Below the pieces are notes generated by a model. It saw only the letters and a program-made list of their open reading frames with translations. It searched no databases and was not told the DNA's origin. Shown in pieces: positions 15,301 through 30,300 of a stretch of DNA of 64,000 nt (within the stretch, counting starts at the first letter, position 1; every line of letters begins with the position of its first letter). Both the position numbers and the translations under genes were made by a program. Location of the stretch: positions 11,794,501-11,858,500 of the forward strand of contig NC_092016.1 of assembly GCF_042242105.1 (NCBI RefSeq), given 5' to 3'. Origin of the DNA: Pempheris klunzingeri. Lineage: Eukaryota; Chordata; Actinopteri; Acropomatiformes; Pempheridae.

Positions 15301-18300
15301 TTGCCTTGCCTGTTTTCCAAATCCCAGGGGAGCAGTAAAGGAGGCACCTATCTGCTCATATGGATCCCTGATCCAGCCTAAAAATTGATCTCTTTCACCA
15401 CGATGCTGCAAAACAGATATGGACCACCACATGTTCCAACAGCCTGGACCAAAACGACAGTGGTAGCATTAGTTAAGGCCTTCTCGTGTCCTGCCTATGT
15501 CTCACCTTTTGCTCCATGGTGCTATGGTCCAGAAATGTAACCAGGTCCACAGAGACATAACCTATGATATGGCGCTGTAGACAGGCCTGGCCCACTCGCA
15601 TGCAGGTGGAGTGCAGGGTCTCTGGGTTTACAGAGGTCTGAGGAACAGTAGAGCCCATAACTTCAAGCTGACAGGAGCCATGAAGCTGGTCTCCACAGGA
15701 GAGCATTCTCACCTCACCCCCGGGCTCCAGCAGCAGATCTACTGTCAGACAGGTGACACTGTCTGAAGGGGGGTAGGCCTCCACCACACCACCTGGACAC
15801 ACAGTGAGAACAGAGGAATGGCTACAGTTCAGGCAAAAAGAAGTTGCCACTGTTACAGCGTTTTAAACTCTTCTGACAGCTGTTTAACAACCAACAAGAT
15901 TAACATGAAAATTATCAAATATATAATTTGTCAGAGGCACCATCTGGGACCTAGGATGGACATAGGAAATGAGTGTTAGCATATTCCAAAAGGCTGTATT
16001 TGCAGATGAATAGCATTCAGTGCCTGACAATAGGTATCTGACCTTGCCTGAGGAAGGTCTTCAGGAAGCAGGCCCAGTTGGGATAGCAGGAGGTTTTAGC
16101 AGGCCGGGCGTAACGGTCAAGCCACTCTGGGATCTCATCTAAATATCTGAGCATTACAGACTCCTGCAGAGAGAAAGTTAAGGTGCATACATTGGGGATC
16201 CACTGAAAATGAGCTGTTCACAGACCTGAGGACATATGTATGTTTGTAAATTCAAACACAGTAGCTACTTTATTTTGTACCATTATCAAAGCTTTCTCTG
16301 TGTCGACTACATTATTGGAAATGCCCTTGTGTTATCCGGATGACTCCAGTGACTGCTTGTTATCCTTGAGACCTTTGGTGGCTGCTTCAATTTCTGTGTG
16401 AGTGTCTGATGGATGCTGCAGGAGGGTCTATCCGTGAGTGACAGCCTATTATCAGAAGGCCTCAGGAGTCTAATGGCTTTAACTCACAGCCACAGACAGC
16501 ACCTGCCCTCAATAACAACTCTCTCCACTGGGCAGCTGATGAATGCCTAAGCTAGCCCCATCTATCTGGGGATCAATCAGAGCTTGACCGGGATCGATAT
16601 CACTCTTGTTTCTGTAACTAGGAAATGCCATAATGGTTTCACCACTTAATTATGCTGTTAATTTCTAACTTTTGTTTTAGGTGTCTCTTAAACAGTTTGT
16701 CAACTCATGTACACTGACAATGTTGTGATATAGCTAAGGTAACGGCAATGACTCTATTAAACCTTTAGCTGTCATTTTACAACACATATATCACATTATA
16801 AAACTACAATTGAATGCTTATGTTGACTCTTCATTTAAATTAGATTTCTGTATTTAACAAAGTCTGTGTATGACAATTAAGAAATAATTTAATTTATATA
16901 TCACTGTATGTGAAACTATTCTGAAAGTTGACTAAATTCTGAATGTAAACAATGTCTCTGTCTTTCATCGTTCCATCTAGAGCATTACTTTGTTTTGAGT
17001 ATGTGCTGTCTGGCTTCACTGGCGACAGGACTGGAGATTATGTTGTTGATATTCCAGTCATGTAACAGCCATCATCATATTCAAGTACTGTAAGAGGCGA
17101 GGTCAAATGCTACACAGTGATTCCCCCTATACAAACCATAAAGCACACAATGGTGCGGCAAAAAGTGTAAGGGAACGGTTGTCATTTTCAACGGAAGAGC
17201 AACCTCACCCCAGGACTTTGCCTATGCAGTTCACAGAAACAGCAGGACAGGAGGAAAAGAAAGAGGGGTATTTTGCAATAAATTATTTGGACTTAAACTG
17301 CGTACAGTACCCTGTGATAGGATTCAGGTTTTGCTTGGTGTCCACATAAAGCCAAGCAATCTGGTCATAAATAAAACAGATGTTATCCTGCCTCTTTGAT
17401 TGCCATTTCTTCTCTACATTACATAGTGAAACAACCAAGAAGCCACAGCAGGTTTCTGGAACAGAAGGATATAATCTGACTAGTCATACATTTTGTATCA
17501 ATATTCATTTTTTGCAGTACTGTCCTTCTAAAGCTTCAATTTACTATAGCCAATGAATAATTTCACATGTTACATGAAATGAAACATTAAGCGCTCTCAC
17601 AATATTTTTGTCCGTGGTTAAATTAAATATCTTAGTCCGAGAAACAGCAAAAGAAGCTTAAAGAAGCACTTATGACCTCCAGTGAAATAAAAAAAGACAC
17701 AAAGCGAACACTTATCAAACGTGAATCAAAATTTTTTAACTTCTGATTAAGGTAATCAGGTTAATTATGTTAAGGTGGAAAATTATATATTTAAACTCCT
17801 CCAAGCAATCACAGGCTGTGCAATATTTAGACAGAAAACATCTGTATAAAATGTTCCCGTACCTCTTCAGTTGTAGTGATTATTAAATGACCCATTTCGT
17901 TGACAAACTTAACCTAAATAAGGTGTTGCTCAAGATCTGTTTGTACACAGCGTGACAAAAAGAAATACTCCATCTGTTGACGCTATTAGGTGTAATTTTT
18001 ACCCTCTTGTGCCTAATGATCCATATGCAAGCTGTGTGAGCGCTTAAGTGTGTGTGTGGCACCCTTCAGGCATTGCATGGGTGCAGATCTACATGTCTTT
18101 AACCTCTCTCTGTGTAAATGCTAAAAGATGCCTGGGGGCTTTCTGCAGGCTAGAACATTGTGGTGGAGGCTGTGGGCCCCACAATATTCAGAGAAACACA
18201 CTAGCTCCTAGACCTTTGTGGAAGCTTCTATAACTCCCTCCTCCCTCATGTCGTACGCTATTACACGTTCTTTAGCATAGCCAGAAGGGATCTGATTGTT

Positions 18301-21300
18301 GGTATTATTCTGAAAGACCACATGGCATTCTTGTGAATCAGGCTTCTTCATGCTGAGCCCTTCAGAACAAGCAATAATTAAAATAATATGCACACAGTTT
18401 ATGTAGACTACAGCCAAGTATACTCTCTATTTTTACAGTGATTATAATGAGTGTGAGACATTCCACTGAATTGTAAAACGTATTTGTATAATATACACTT
18501 CAATCATCACTTATTTGTTATTTTTAGGTGAACAATGGTCTTGGTGAAGAACTGTTTATTATGAATTAATATTTAAAATGCCTCATTTGATCATTTATGT
18601 TTCATTAATAGTTAATTCAATTGCTGCTATTTTCATAAGCATAGCTTTTAACATCTATTGCTTAAACGCTCGCAAACATTCAGCAGTGTGAGTATTCATC
18701 CTATTCAGTAGCTGCCACTGCCGTTGCAATTAGGTCTACTTTTTTTCAGCAAAGTGCTACAATAATGAGTGTTATAGCTCAAAATATGCTGCCATGTTTG
18801 AACATCCATCTGCAGTTTCTGCTGTGAAGAGAGGATAGCATGAAGATACACTGACATAAAATATTCATATGCTTAATCGACAACATTGTTTTGTAATCTT
18901 TCAGCATTTAGAGCCACATTGCTATCCTCAACATACACACGTACAACAGCAGAAGGATGTTGTAATAAATGTAAGGGGTTAATACATTTTAGGGGAAAAC
19001 AATGTCATAACAAAAAAAATCATGCAATGAGAAGCACAGGATGTGGGCTTTGCTTTGATTAAAAGAGCAAGGTGTAGAATAAAGGCCAGTTAAAGTGTTG
19101 TGTCCATATGGCCCAGAAGCCCCGAGGCTGTCGGCCTACACTGGGGGCCTCGGCACTCTTCCCTCTCCATGGGACCCCAGCTGGTGAAACAAACCCCATT
19201 TACTTTCCTCTGCTGCCTCACCACCATTATGGACCTTGGCTGTGGCTCAGCCACTCTCTGCCATAATTAACAGCACTGATGCCACAACAATTACAGCCCT
19301 GCACCACACACTACACTATGAATCAAAGAACGAGCTAATAGGAACAAAACAGAGTGAGCCATAAGAAGCTTGAGATGACTGCTGTTCTTTCAAATGGAAT
19401 AAAAAGTAAAATCGTTGTGCTCCAAGCCCACAATCATTAGCCAGTAATTAGTTTACACAAAGCTCCTAGTTAAATGGCAAAATACGGTAATTAACACATG
19501 ACAGAAAATCAAAGGCTACTTTGTAAGCATATGAGAAATAAGAGCCAGGGGCTCAGAAGCTGTGTACAGATTGCATCTGTACTAAATGAATGGTTTACCA
19601 ATGATTAAGCACATTTTATTTGTTTTGAATAGGTCTGAGATTAAATCTGCATTTATTTTCTGAGGAGAAAGCAAATATTGATATTTATAGAATAATTACG
19701 TTGTTACACTTTTAACGCTAAACATGGTATTTGTACTAAATTGTTCTCTTGGGCTCAGATGAATCCAAAAAGTGTTATGGATAGACAGACACAGAAAATT
19801 CAATGTTATGTACAGATCAAAGCATCACCATCAGCTGCAATTAAGGATTCAATTGTTTCGTGTCATTTACTTCAATATACTTTCAAGACATTTGTAATAA
19901 AAATTCAATCAGCCTTGAATCTGTGGGACATCACTCTGCACAATGGATTTATAAATATATATACACATGCGCAGAGAAAGAAATGCTGACCAGATTGTCT
20001 GTATTGTGACTTAACTGTCACTGCCAGGTGAGTTAGGGCATTAATACTATTAGACAGGCATGTGTTCTCCCCAACACACTGACACTAGTTGATGTGTATG
20101 CCTCGCAGAATGGATCATGGCTGCGGTATGAACAGATATTTTATGTATTGATTTAATGTTTTGTGGCTCTGGGGATGATGCTCAAAATACTGTACTACAG
20201 GGACCAGCATTGTGCCCAGGCTAAATGATGACATCTCTCTGACCCCAGTCTGACCTAAGCTTTTGTTCCATCAATGACAAAAGTGACTCTAACCCTTTTT
20301 GAGCTGTCCCACCTCAACAAGGAGCACAATTTCCATTTTAATATCTAGCTCTTACTCCAATGTTATCTGTTAAGCATCTAGTTGTTACCATGTTAACTAC
20401 AAATGGCCAATTCCTCATTGGTATGGGTGTAATAATAATAGCAATAAACTTTATTTGTATTGCGCTTTTCTAAAACCAGTGCTTTGGAGCGAGCCATAAT
20501 AACAAGACATAATGGTAAAAACATCAATTTAGGAAGAAGTAATAAGGGAAATAAATAAAAAATATATAAAAACACACACCAAAACATCAAGAAAATTCAA
20601 TAAGACATTGCCTAAAAGTAAGTCTAAAATGTGCTCTAAGAGGTGGTCGTATAGGTAGTGACAGAGAGGGAATGACATAAATCTCGGAGTCACATCTTTA
20701 CCTGAATCCACTCTGTGTTCCATAGCTCCGGACCATGACGACGGTATTCCTGCTGGGCCCAGTTATAGCAGCTAAGTTGGTATGTATCACAGAAGGCTGT
20801 ACCACGGCCACCATGCTCAGAGTCCATCTTGAAGAGCCAGCGCTGCACATCAATATTTTGAGGCATGATCTCAGCCAGTGTTTCATGAAGCTAAACCAAG
20901 AAAGAGACATGTGAATCACAAACTAAATCATATAAATAATTACAAGTACAAGTAAAAGTCAAAATGCGTCCTGTGTTATCAGGCACTGACAAAGGACCTC
21001 ACGCTGTAATGAGCTCTCTGTGTGCATTTGTGTTTTTGATCTCGAACCTGGTTTAGTGAGAAGATGTCTCCTTGACTAGGCGGCACGCCAACCCCTGCCC
21101 CAATGAAGATCCTCCTCCCTCCAGACTTGGTGCTGTGAAACTGTGCAATAGCCGGCTCTGGAGCCAGGACTGGCACTCCAAGCTCATCAGCCACTGCCAG
21201 GTCATCCACATGGGCCACTCCACCCACAATGTAGGTCTGCTTCCCCTGGATCAGGCTCCTAATGCGCTTCAGGGTGCGTGGACTGTACTTTAGCAGAGTG

Positions 21301-24300
21301 GACAGGCACATGTTATGGGTCTGGAAGTGAAGAGGGGAAAAAGATTACCACTGGAGCTAAGAGTTCTAAATGTGTCTTCCAAGGGTTGTTCCTTGACCTG
21401 ATTTATCACTGTGTACATACAACAGATCTATTATTGTAATAGCCAGCAGGGTTTTGACCTCTCCTGTATTCCAGCAGGTTGAATTGATAAAAGCCGCCTG
21501 TGGGAGGCCTCCCCTATCCTTCACATCTTTAATGTGTGCTAGCAATGAGCTCCTTGGGAATATAACTAATTACTTCACATCTGTATTTATTTGATCCACA
21601 TGGAATTATCCCTTCTGTCACTGGCAGAATGCGCTGCCAGCCATGGGTAGCAGTGATTCATCTCAGCAACACGTCTGGCACAGTTTAACAACAAAACAGC
21701 AGGAAAATCAATAGAAAGAAATGAAGAGGACCATGTCATGTTACACATTCAATCTAGTGCAAAAGGATGTAAAGAGATGGATAGAATAGCTGGATGTAAA
21801 AAGACAATATAACAACATCTTGATTTTATTGTATTGAGGTAATCAAAACAATTGAGATTTTTTGAAAGTGCAGCAGTTAGATGGAACAAACAGTTAATGG
21901 AACCAACTAATTTGTAATTTAATTATATATTCAACATCAGCGAGAGGCCATTAAATGTATTGTGATTAAGTATAATTTAATACAGCTCTAGTGTGTTTAC
22001 TTTGAAATTACACAGATGTTTAATTTCAAAAGTAGTAAAAGGGAATAAGAAATATTAGTGAAGCTCTCACAAAATAACTGAATAGTAACAATCTCCTCTA
22101 GTACCCTCTAGAGGAGAATTCACAAACTACAGATGCGCTAATGCATCACTACAGTACAATACAGTACTGATTTCTCTACGATTTTGCACACAGAATGGGA
22201 ATGTGATTGATCTTACCGGGAAAAAATCAACAGCCTCAGGTGTGATGATGTTAAAGCGTCTAACGCAGGATGAGGCCTGAGTGGTCCCCGTATCAGCTCC
22301 ATCTGTGGATCCATCACACTTCAGCAGGCTGGTGTAGTAGTGCAAGATATCGTCCCCCAGATGCAGCGGACATATGTAGATCACCTCCACATTTTCGTCT
22401 AAAAATACACAACTAGGACTTCACAAATGACATATTTGCAATGAAGTATACAAAGGAGTTCATGTTTGTGCATGGAGATGAGGATGTGAAAAGCTCCTAC
22501 CTCTAATATCACAAAGTCTGCCTATTTGTATGTTCTGTAAGATGTCAAATCCCCTTAACTTCAGTCGCTGGCTCTGAGAGTATCCTGTCAGAACAAGGTC
22601 ATAAGAATTTTAAAAGGCCTTCAAAGAGAGAATCATATGTTCTCTAATTTGCTTTATTCAGAATCTGTTGCTCTGCACAACTACCCTCAGACATGGGAGC
22701 TACTAGACTTGGGTGTTAGGTAGTTAAGTCTAATCACACAGTAGAGCAATCTGATGATTAATTTAGCTTAATAACTAGCAGGTGCGGTGTCTGTTGTGTG
22801 CTGGGAGTCCTGTTGCACCATGTCCAGCCGCCACTGAGCTACATCCACGGTACCTCCAGGATTTTACTCAATGTCTGTCTGGATTCCTGCCTGAGAGAGA
22901 ATCCTCAACTGAATCAAGGTAATTAAATGATTGGATTCATGCTAATTAACAACAATGGGGTTCAACTTTCTAATTATCCTTGCTCACACAGCACTCTCTA
23001 TAGCCACCCCAAGTGCAAATAAAGCATTCCATCTGCTAGTAATTAGGCTTAATAATTTTAGACAATCGCACAATGATTTACAATGCACATGCCTGATTAC
23101 AGTCTAAATGTGAGAGCCATGGTGAAATTAGAACAAGAATAGATCATAGTTAGCACTCGTCTGGTGCAAAAATACAGCAGCTTCCTCCTCTTTCGAGTGT
23201 TTTTTTTTTTTTGCACAGCAATAAAATAAGACCTTTGTGACTCTTGCAAATATTCAACATAATGGCTTTTCATTTGCTTAATCTGCAAATTAAATGGCGA
23301 TTGAGACTAAATTGTTCAGTTCCCTGGCATGGGGACTGTCATCATCCTGTGAGTGCTTTCCTGCAGAGAGTCATTTGAACGAGACAGAGTGCCTCCACCG
23401 GGGCCACAGACTGGGGCAGCGGAGTGGTGAGACAGGGGATGACTGCTGCTGGATCAGATGTGTGTGTGTGTGCAGCAGGCAGAGAAAGCTACCTAATGAA
23501 GGGATGTGGATAATGGTCCTCTTGGAGGACTGGATGTGTTTCCAGTTGGCTGCCAGATGCTGGGGATGGAGAAAAGGAGTGATCAGAGAGGGGACCACTT
23601 GAGCGTGTACACACACATACACACACACTCACGCACACACACACAAACACGCACACACACACACAAATCATCACATCACTGCATAGCTAAAACACATCAA
23701 GCCAATATCTCTCTGGGCTAACAGAAGCAAACCAAGCATAAAATACCACCTTAATTAAATTAAGCGTTTACTTAGAAACATCTTCTCACAATTAATTCAA
23801 TCAGCAAGGTACATGATGCTACTGCCAGGGGAAGATTAGCAGGCTTAATTAACAGGGTATGAATGTTTAAAGAGTGAAAACATACATTTAGTGCATGTAT
23901 ACACACACAGCGATGTTAAAACTAAATGAACTTGTAGGCACTAATTAATATTGTGTCAGCGCTCTAAAAGATGTTCAGCCCAGATGACAGCACAGACATG
24001 ACATCTACGCTGAATGGGAAAAAATGTACAGAGCATTATACATCTAGGAAAATTGTGCTGTCACACTGCTGTCTTGATGAGCTAAATAGAAGCGCATTTT
24101 AATTTACTGAGCTTAAGACTGTGAGTTTCTGCTTTGGCAAAAAGACGTTACAAATTTCTCGAGGTATTGAGCATAAAAGTCACGACGCCCTGGAAAACGC
24201 AGTAATGTAGTCTTCACAGTTCACAAGCTATGAACAGCCAGTAAATCTAAAATCCAGAATTTAATTATCTAGTCAAAGTGGAAGGAAAATTGCATCAAAA

Positions 24301-27300
24301 TTAATCAGTTTTGGCATAGTTTGTAAATTTTATAATTTCATCAACACTCTTTATAAACAATTTCAATAATTGTCTGTTTTCATTCTAAAACCTAATATCA
24401 CCACAACACAATTTCAAATTTAAATATTTAAACTATTACATTTATAGCATGTCTTATATTAAGCTATGTTACATGTTCTGTAATTAACAATCTGAACTCT
24501 TTGAGTACCTTTTTCTGCTCTCATAATCACAGTTTCTTCATTTATCTTCTTTTGCAATAAATGTGGCGGCAGGTTTGTTTTGTTCATCTGTATCTTTCTG
24601 TCTGCTGTTCCCCTCACTCAAATGTTTTAAGTTTATCTCTCTGTTGTTCCACTCTGCTCATCTGTCTCACTGCTCCCCTCTGCTGTTCTGTGTGATAATC
24701 TAAAACCAGATGTACTAAAGCAGCACATTTTAGTTACACTTACATACCATGATTAATGACCCGGCATTCTTATTGACATGGCAGTGACCCATTTCTGTCC
24801 TTACTCTTACAATAATAAGAGTAACCAAACAGTAGTAGAGACTCATGGCACCTCTGAAAGTATGTTGAACAAACACAGATTTTTACTGGCCCTTTGTAAA
24901 TCACTGAGGTGGTTGTCTGAATGAGAAATTTTATTGAAATAAGCGGAAATGTAGAAACATTTTATTTTTATATTTTTTAACAATGAGGTGTTTTTTCTAT
25001 AGTCAAATGGTTATATTGTAATTTTAAAACACACTGTAACATTTAAAGATCATGAAGCTAATTTCACTTTAATTAAAAAAAAGAACCTCAGATGGAACCA
25101 TGTGCATCCAAATTTATGATTTACCTCATGTAATTTAGAAAATCATAAATAAAAAGTCTGACTAATTATGAGAAATTTGCGAAGAGAAGAAGAGAAACAA
25201 GGACAAGCTCTGAAAAGATGAGAGAGCAATATTTAAGTAAGAGAGGGGGAGAAAGCAAGATAAAGCACAAATTGGACATAAGCAGCATCACCTGGGCTCG
25301 ACTGCGGTAATTCTCCAGTTGTCTGAAACGCTGGGCCTGCAGGGCCTTCCTGACACGTCGTCTCTGAATGTGCATCAACCATGAGATAGCGATGGTCCCT
25401 GCCGCCCACTTGCGCTGACAGTGGCGCAGGTAGGCTGTCTGTGCTGAGTAGCGCCTCCAGCAGGACTGGATGTGGATGGCAGCCGCCTCAATACCTCCCT
25501 CTCCCTTGTAGCGCTGACCTGGGCGGAAGACCAGACCCAATACCTCCTCCGAGTTTTCAAGCACTGAGACGAGGTCTTTCACTGGAGGAGCCTTCCTCCA
25601 ACCATTATCCCAAACATAGCCAAACTCCACTAGCCGTTCCCCGCTCACTTTGGCTAAAGGCACAGCAAAGTCTCTGAGCAGCTTTTCCAAGGCCTTCAGA
25701 GCATCTACCACACTACTCCAGCACAAACTAAAGCTCTGCTTGAAGTGACAGAAATCTGTTGCCATTGGGTTGATCCGTCCATTTATGATGGTAAAAGGGT
25801 ATTTGCTGATGTTAACAGGAAGTCGCACAGGTAGATTCTACAGGAAATGGGGAAACAAGTGAGCGGCAACCAAACCAGACTTTACCAGAATTGAATACAG
25901 TTAAAGAAACTGAATCTTTGATGCCCTTCTCTTTTTGACATATCTTAAGAACATTACAGTACTCTTACCTGAGGGCTTTTAGGGATAAGACAGTTGGTGC
26001 TTTGGATCAAACCCCTGTCGTCCATACTCTTGGAGGTTGTGGATGGAGGCGGTGTCTTAGTGGTCCAGAGGGGTGTGGTTGTACATTCTCTGACTTTTCT
26101 TTTGTAGGTGGATCCAGGTTCCCATTTCAGCTGCTTCAAGCCTATCAGACCCAAAGCCACAGAAAGACAGCTGCATTCTGCATCAGTGGCATCACTGTCA
26201 GATCAAGTGACAGCTTTCATTACTACAACAGAGCCAGTGAGTGGTTAAAACAATCAAAACAATGAGACAAATGGCGAAGAGCAAAATAGAAGACAAAATG
26301 CACAATTGTTAGTGTTCAAAGTGTTAAAATATTGGATTACCAACATTGGCGCTACCTTTTTTAAATCAGATTTCAATGCCAATGTTATTTAAAAAAAATG
26401 AAAAATTGGATGTAGAATCCTGTAAAATGTGAATCCTGTAAAATTATGTTTAGTAGAGTCTTTGGAGAAGCACTGACCTATTTTAGACGAACATGAATCC
26501 TCTCTGGGGTGAAGAGTAGCAGCCTTGGATTGGATCGACACATGAAGCAAACTTGCATCTGGCACAGATGAAAATAAGATACCATAGTTTCAAAACATTG
26601 TGCTTGCTCTCCTTTGGAAAACTGTCTGACTAGGCAAAAGGAAAACAGAACATTGGTATTCAAAATGTAATGATTTAATGTAACAATGTAAATTACAGTA
26701 GATAGCCAATGAATATAAAGTAGTAGCCTGATCAAAGTGCCACAAGCATCAACTTACACACACAATCAATGAGCATTTGTATGGAGCAGCACAGCAGTGA
26801 GGTGTTGGTGATGAGCTGTTGAAATGTGTGTTTACCTGTCCCCATCTCCTCTTCAGGCATTTCCAGGCCACGGTGGCCCTTTGGTTTACTGGCCTGAAGA
26901 CTCAGAACAGGGCCAGTGATTATTCTGTTATGTTTTGCCTGAAAAGAGCATGTTTATAAGATCAATGATTGTACATCCGGCCCTAACCACCCATTGATCA
27001 GACTTATGCCAGCTTGGTTTTGTAAGATAAAATAACTTTCTAGAAAAACAAGTATAAAAGAGAGGCTTGGGATAGCCTACATGATTATGAATAATAGATT
27101 TCCTGTATTCATTAAGAATTTCGGAGAGCCATAAAACTGACAAAGTTGTAAACTGTCCTGCAGCCCATGTCCTGCAGCAATTAATTACAAAGTAGCCAAG
27201 ATTCAAGATTAACCATAAAATACTACACTAATAATTCTGTTCTGATAAACATACATCTCTAATGCACACTACTGAATCATAATAAAATGACAAGTACATT

Positions 27301-30300
27301 TGATAGCCTTGTTCGATATAAAGAGATTCAAATGTCTCATTACTCAGAAAACGCAAAGTTTCTGCTGCTGATCCTCCAGGCTTGTCACCTTATGTCCTTA
27401 CTTTCATTCTCCTCAGACCACTGAGCTCTCTGACAGACCACAGGTAGTAGCCAGGTGCTGGGAGAATCTCCCCTCAAAGGCACACATCTGTTTCAGATGG
27501 GGTTGGGAAAAGGTGGCACCTTTTGTAAAATTGCTAAAATGCAAAAGCTCATTCCCTGGCATGGGTATGGAGTAGAGAAGAGCTGGCCTGAGTTGCAGGA
27601 GAAGGCAGCAGGCAGAGAGCCAGTGGTTAGCAGTTGGGGAAGCTACGGCTGTCTTATTGGCATGCTGGACCAGGTACCCACTTCTGTCCTGAGACAGCTG
27701 TAAACCAGTAGCCCATAGCACAGCAATCAGGCGCCTGTTTCTTTAGAAGAATGCTGATGTGCTGCAATCTGCTGCTTTCCGCTCTCTGCAGCCAGCACTT
27801 CCATCTCTCCTATATCAGAGTGACAGTCTTGGCCGCTATTTCTCATGTAAGGTATAGATTCCCAAAAACATATTGAAAAAGAAAGTGTGTAAAATATATC
27901 TAAAACTAATGTCGACCTTTGCAAAGATTAATTTGTTTGCTGTGACAAGTGCTGGCTGTCATCAGTAAGCCAAGTGACCTTTATGTCCCTTTCTCTCTGA
28001 GCATGGGACTTGAAGCACCTATTAATGCACACCTGTACCATCACTCTTCATTCCAGCATAAAGTGTCTATTCTGGGGATTAAGGGAGTAATATCATTGTG
28101 AGGAACAATGATATACTGTAGCAGGAACTCATGCAATGCTTCCAAATCAAATCTTTCCTGAGGCATGTGCTCTGTGTTACAGTTAATATCAACTAGGACT
28201 CAGGACACAGGAATCAGTTTATCACTGTACAAAGCAAATAACTTGAGGACATGATTTTATAGTCTTTTATCATAGTTGATTATAATCTTTTCTAGTGGGA
28301 GAAACAATGTGTGATAAGAAAGTCTGCTGCATAACTAAGAAAGCCAAGGAAAAACTCAATTATCACCTCAATTCCATAGAGTCTGAAACACTCCAGTGCA
28401 GACAAGAGTCAGGTCGCATTTTTAAGTTCATAGTGTTTAACTTAAAAATACCTGGAGTACACAGTACACAAATAAGGTCGTCAGATTTGTTCTGTAAATC
28501 ACAGTAGACTTTTAAAATGACTTTGATTAATTTAGCAATACTTATCATGATACTGATTTTTGATAGATCTTAATCACACTCTCTGTAAAGTGTTGTGTCT
28601 ATGGAAATAATGCATGGCGTAAACAAATGTCCATGCATCCATTCAATATCTGTACCACTTATCCGTCAGGGTTGTGAGGGAGCTGGAGTCAATCCCTGCT
28701 GACTAAACAAATATAATACTCCCAATCCACAGCTAAACTTACATAAATGCATTCATAGTCAGATCACTTACTGCATTTGTGCTCCTCTTGTGAACATCAG
28801 GGAGTGATATCCCAAATTTCTGATGCATAATGGCTCTGTGGTTTGGGTGAGCGGGATTACACAGCAAACGTGTGGTTAACGCTGACTTGTGCTGACAGAG
28901 ACAGAGACAAAGTTTCAAAAGATGTACCATAGAAAATGTAATCACAATGATTTTAATGTACACATATTTCTGGAAATCAGAAAAGTATCGATGTGTTTTC
29001 CTTTTGGCTTCTCTGTCACAACTGTCTTAATTTTGTCTCACCTGGTTTAATGTGCAATCAAACAGAATTGTTGAATCTCTAACTTATACATTGTAGCTTG
29101 TAAAAAAGGAGCACTCATTTCTGAACATGAAAAATAATGTACCTTTTCCCCAGGTGAAATCCAAGGAAGCTCTTCCTTATGTGGATGCACATCCGGGATG
29201 CTCTCCAGAGCAGGTTTCCTGTGTTATGTGTCTCTTTCAGGTTTACGAAACTCATCACCAGAATTTATGCAATTTTTAACATATTTCTTCAAAGTTATAA
29301 CAGTGGAGTGGCAAAGGAAGGTCTCCCCACAGTAGAAAATTATCTAGCCATAAAAAGATGCTTCTCATTACTTACCATTTGGGAATCTGCACTGTCTTCT
29401 TTTGTAAGTCCTCAATGTTTGGAAGAACCAGCAGCTGTCTGGACACTGCTTTCAGATAGTCCTCCGAATGTTTCTATTCATAATCAAAGAACATAAAAGT
29501 TGTCTGTTTGTAATCCTTCAGTTGTTAGTATTATTGTTATCAGTGCTTATTCTGCATTAAGCATCCTCACCCTGATGCTAGTCTCCGTCTTGTGAATGGC
29601 ACTGTCCAAGGCTTGAACATCCAGTGTTTTTCCTCTTTCATTGATGGAGATTTTCTCAAGAGTACATTTGAGTTTTCGCAAATCATCGTGAACCTGTAAC
29701 ATACAGTTGTGTGATACTGTGGATGACTGGCCTGAAACATCAATCTGGCCCTATATGTGGCCCTGGATCTCAGTACACGGTGTCACTCAGTTCACACAGA
29801 CTTCTAACAAAAGACCTAATGGGGAACCACAAATGTTCATTTCTAAGCTTTTATACAGCACTTGCAATAAATATACTTATTTTCTGTACAACCTTTTTGT
29901 CTTTAATGCACAACAAAGACAGATTTTGCGGGAGAAAACACATTTCTCGGTGTGTGCTGCACGTTAACACACCTAGGTGGATCAGTAAAACAAAGTGTGA
30001 TGCATCCGCCGACCAGCGGTGGTCAGTGGACGTAGAGTACAGCTCATGAGTATCTTTGACTTTTACAGTGATGAAGAGAACAGTGGAGCCATGTTTGTAG
30101 TCCTGATTCTGAAAAGTTAACCACTAGTTGACAGGGAATTACTGGATTGAAATGTTGGTTTCGCTAGAGTCAAAGATGTTCACACTCTCACCAACTTTTA
30201 TATTTCCTTTTAAGATTTGCCCTGACTTGTGTGACCAAGTTATAAATGAGTGTACAGAGTGCCGAGGCTACACGGCTACCTACAAACATGAATTTATATT

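Noticed and set aside
23371..23721. Frames of 60-85 codons rich in Cys/Val/His/Thr
   Set aside because: The frames include the CA microsatellite; only the 23493-23559 part is a true IQCH exon.
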